Shown here in pieces: positions 39,194 to 39,499 of a stretch of 39,499 nucleotides of DNA. The position numbers were made by a program, and so were the translations under genes. The stretch's first letter is position 1. Every line of letters starts with the position of its first letter. The stretch is from Aeromonas allosaccharophila. GTDB lineage: Bacteria > Pseudomonadota > Gammaproteobacteria > Enterobacterales > Aeromonadaceae. Under the pieces are notes generated by a model. That model was not told the DNA's origin. It saw nothing but the letters and a program-made list of their open reading frames with translations, and searched no databases. Where the stretch lies: positions 1 through 39,499 of the forward strand of contig NZ_CDBR01000038.1 in NCBI RefSeq assembly GCF_000819685.1. Direction: 5' to 3'.

Positions 39194-39499
39194 TGAAGTG
39201 AGTCCCATTTATTGGACACGTTAATTGGCGGATGACATGGCCTGAGTTCGGTACTCTACCGGGCTCAGGCCGTTTAGTTTTACCTTAATCCGTTCGTGGT
39301 TGTAGTTGTGGATGTATTCATTCCCTGCATGTTTCAACTGCGCTGTATCTTTGTACTCCTCGTTGAACCAGCATCACTCTTCAGCAGCCCGAGAAAGTTC
39401 TCTACCACCGCATCGTTCCAAACAATTCCCTTTGCGTGACATGCACTGCTTCATGTCCTTCGGCGATAACCATTGTTTGATGGCGTTAATGGGATGGTC
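39194..39499 (-). mobile_element. IS3-family insertion sequence, one end, cut by the window edge
   Basis: The element seems to begin at 39194 with TGAAGTGAGTCCCATTTATT, a TG-starting terminus as in IS3-family ends, 27 bases before the transposase stop. It lies 38 bases after the LacI-type gene. The other end and any target duplication (TCA at 39191-39193 is a candidate) are outside the window. Confidence 0.75.
39221..39499 (-). pseudogene. Frameshifted IS3-family transposase (OrfB) C-terminal fragment
   Basis: On the minus strand, in different frames, I read MSRKGNC, then NDAVVENFLGLLKSD, then FNEEYKDTAQLKH...YIHNYNHERIKVKLNGLSPVEYRTQ and a TAA at 39223-39221. These are consecutive pieces of the DDE integrase C-terminus of IS3-family OrfB, including the ENF..LK motif that carries the last catalytic Glu. 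At least two small indels break the frame (near 39420 and near 39370), so this copy should not make a working transposase unless the breaks are sequencing errors. Confidence 0.85.

Overview
The window reads as a chromosomal segment of an Aeromonas-like gammaproteobacterium. The evidence is high GC coding DNA, proteins close to their Escherichia coli and Vibrio counterparts along most of their length (CodB, CodA, UbiE, UbiB, Rho, UbiD, GlpG), the enteric block ubiE-ubiJ-ubiB-tatABC, and Aeromonas/Vibrio traits: a magnesium-type HemB, a secreted multidomain chitinase behind a cyclic-di-GMP riboswitch, and a Pla-1/cef-type lipoprotein lipase. Species cannot be fixed from the sequence alone.

Layout. 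1-2763: cytosine uptake and deamination (codBA) behind a promoter whose spacer is a LacI-family-like palindrome. 2858-9830: fluoride exporter crcB, ubiquinone genes ubiE-ubiJ-ubiB, the Tat translocase tatABC, tatD and hemB. 9860-12865: a minus-strand chitinase gene whose 3' end is tandemly duplicated and whose leader holds a class I c-di-GMP aptamer (12329-12417). 12866-18478: prlC, a PAS/GGDEF/EAL protein, rsmJ. 18550-21627 (minus): rhlB-gppA-rof. 21741-23536: trxA and rho, with a C-rich, G-poor rho leader. 23645-28237: an unknown exported protein, ubiD, fre and a diguanylate cyclase. 28292-32722: ubiK (minus), the lipase, and glpE-glpG (minus), with an inverted-repeat-bounded spacer between the convergent lipase and glpG genes. 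32845-37716 (minus): a complete branched-chain amino-acid ABC transporter, livK-livH-livM-livG-livF. 38151-39155: a LacI-family regulator divergent from liv. 39194 to the end: the end of a frameshifted IS3-family insertion sequence.

How the genes fit together. Five ubiquinone genes (ubiE, J, B, D, K) lie in three places. Three items concern c-di-GMP: the chitinase riboswitch, a GGDEF/EAL protein with all catalytic motifs intact, and a diguanylate cyclase without the inhibitory I-site; a regulatory link between them is inference. A second theme is RNA fate: Rho, its probable inhibitor Rof, and the helicase RhlB lie within 5 kb. Most of the window is conserved housekeeping DNA. The least ordinary parts are the riboswitch-chitinase unit with its duplicated tail, the rof-gppA-rhlB arrangement opposite trxA-rho, the palindromes around codB and the LacI-type gene, and the inverted repeats at 31.3-31.5 kb. 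I see no CRISPR array, no rRNA or tRNA gene and no clear defence island.
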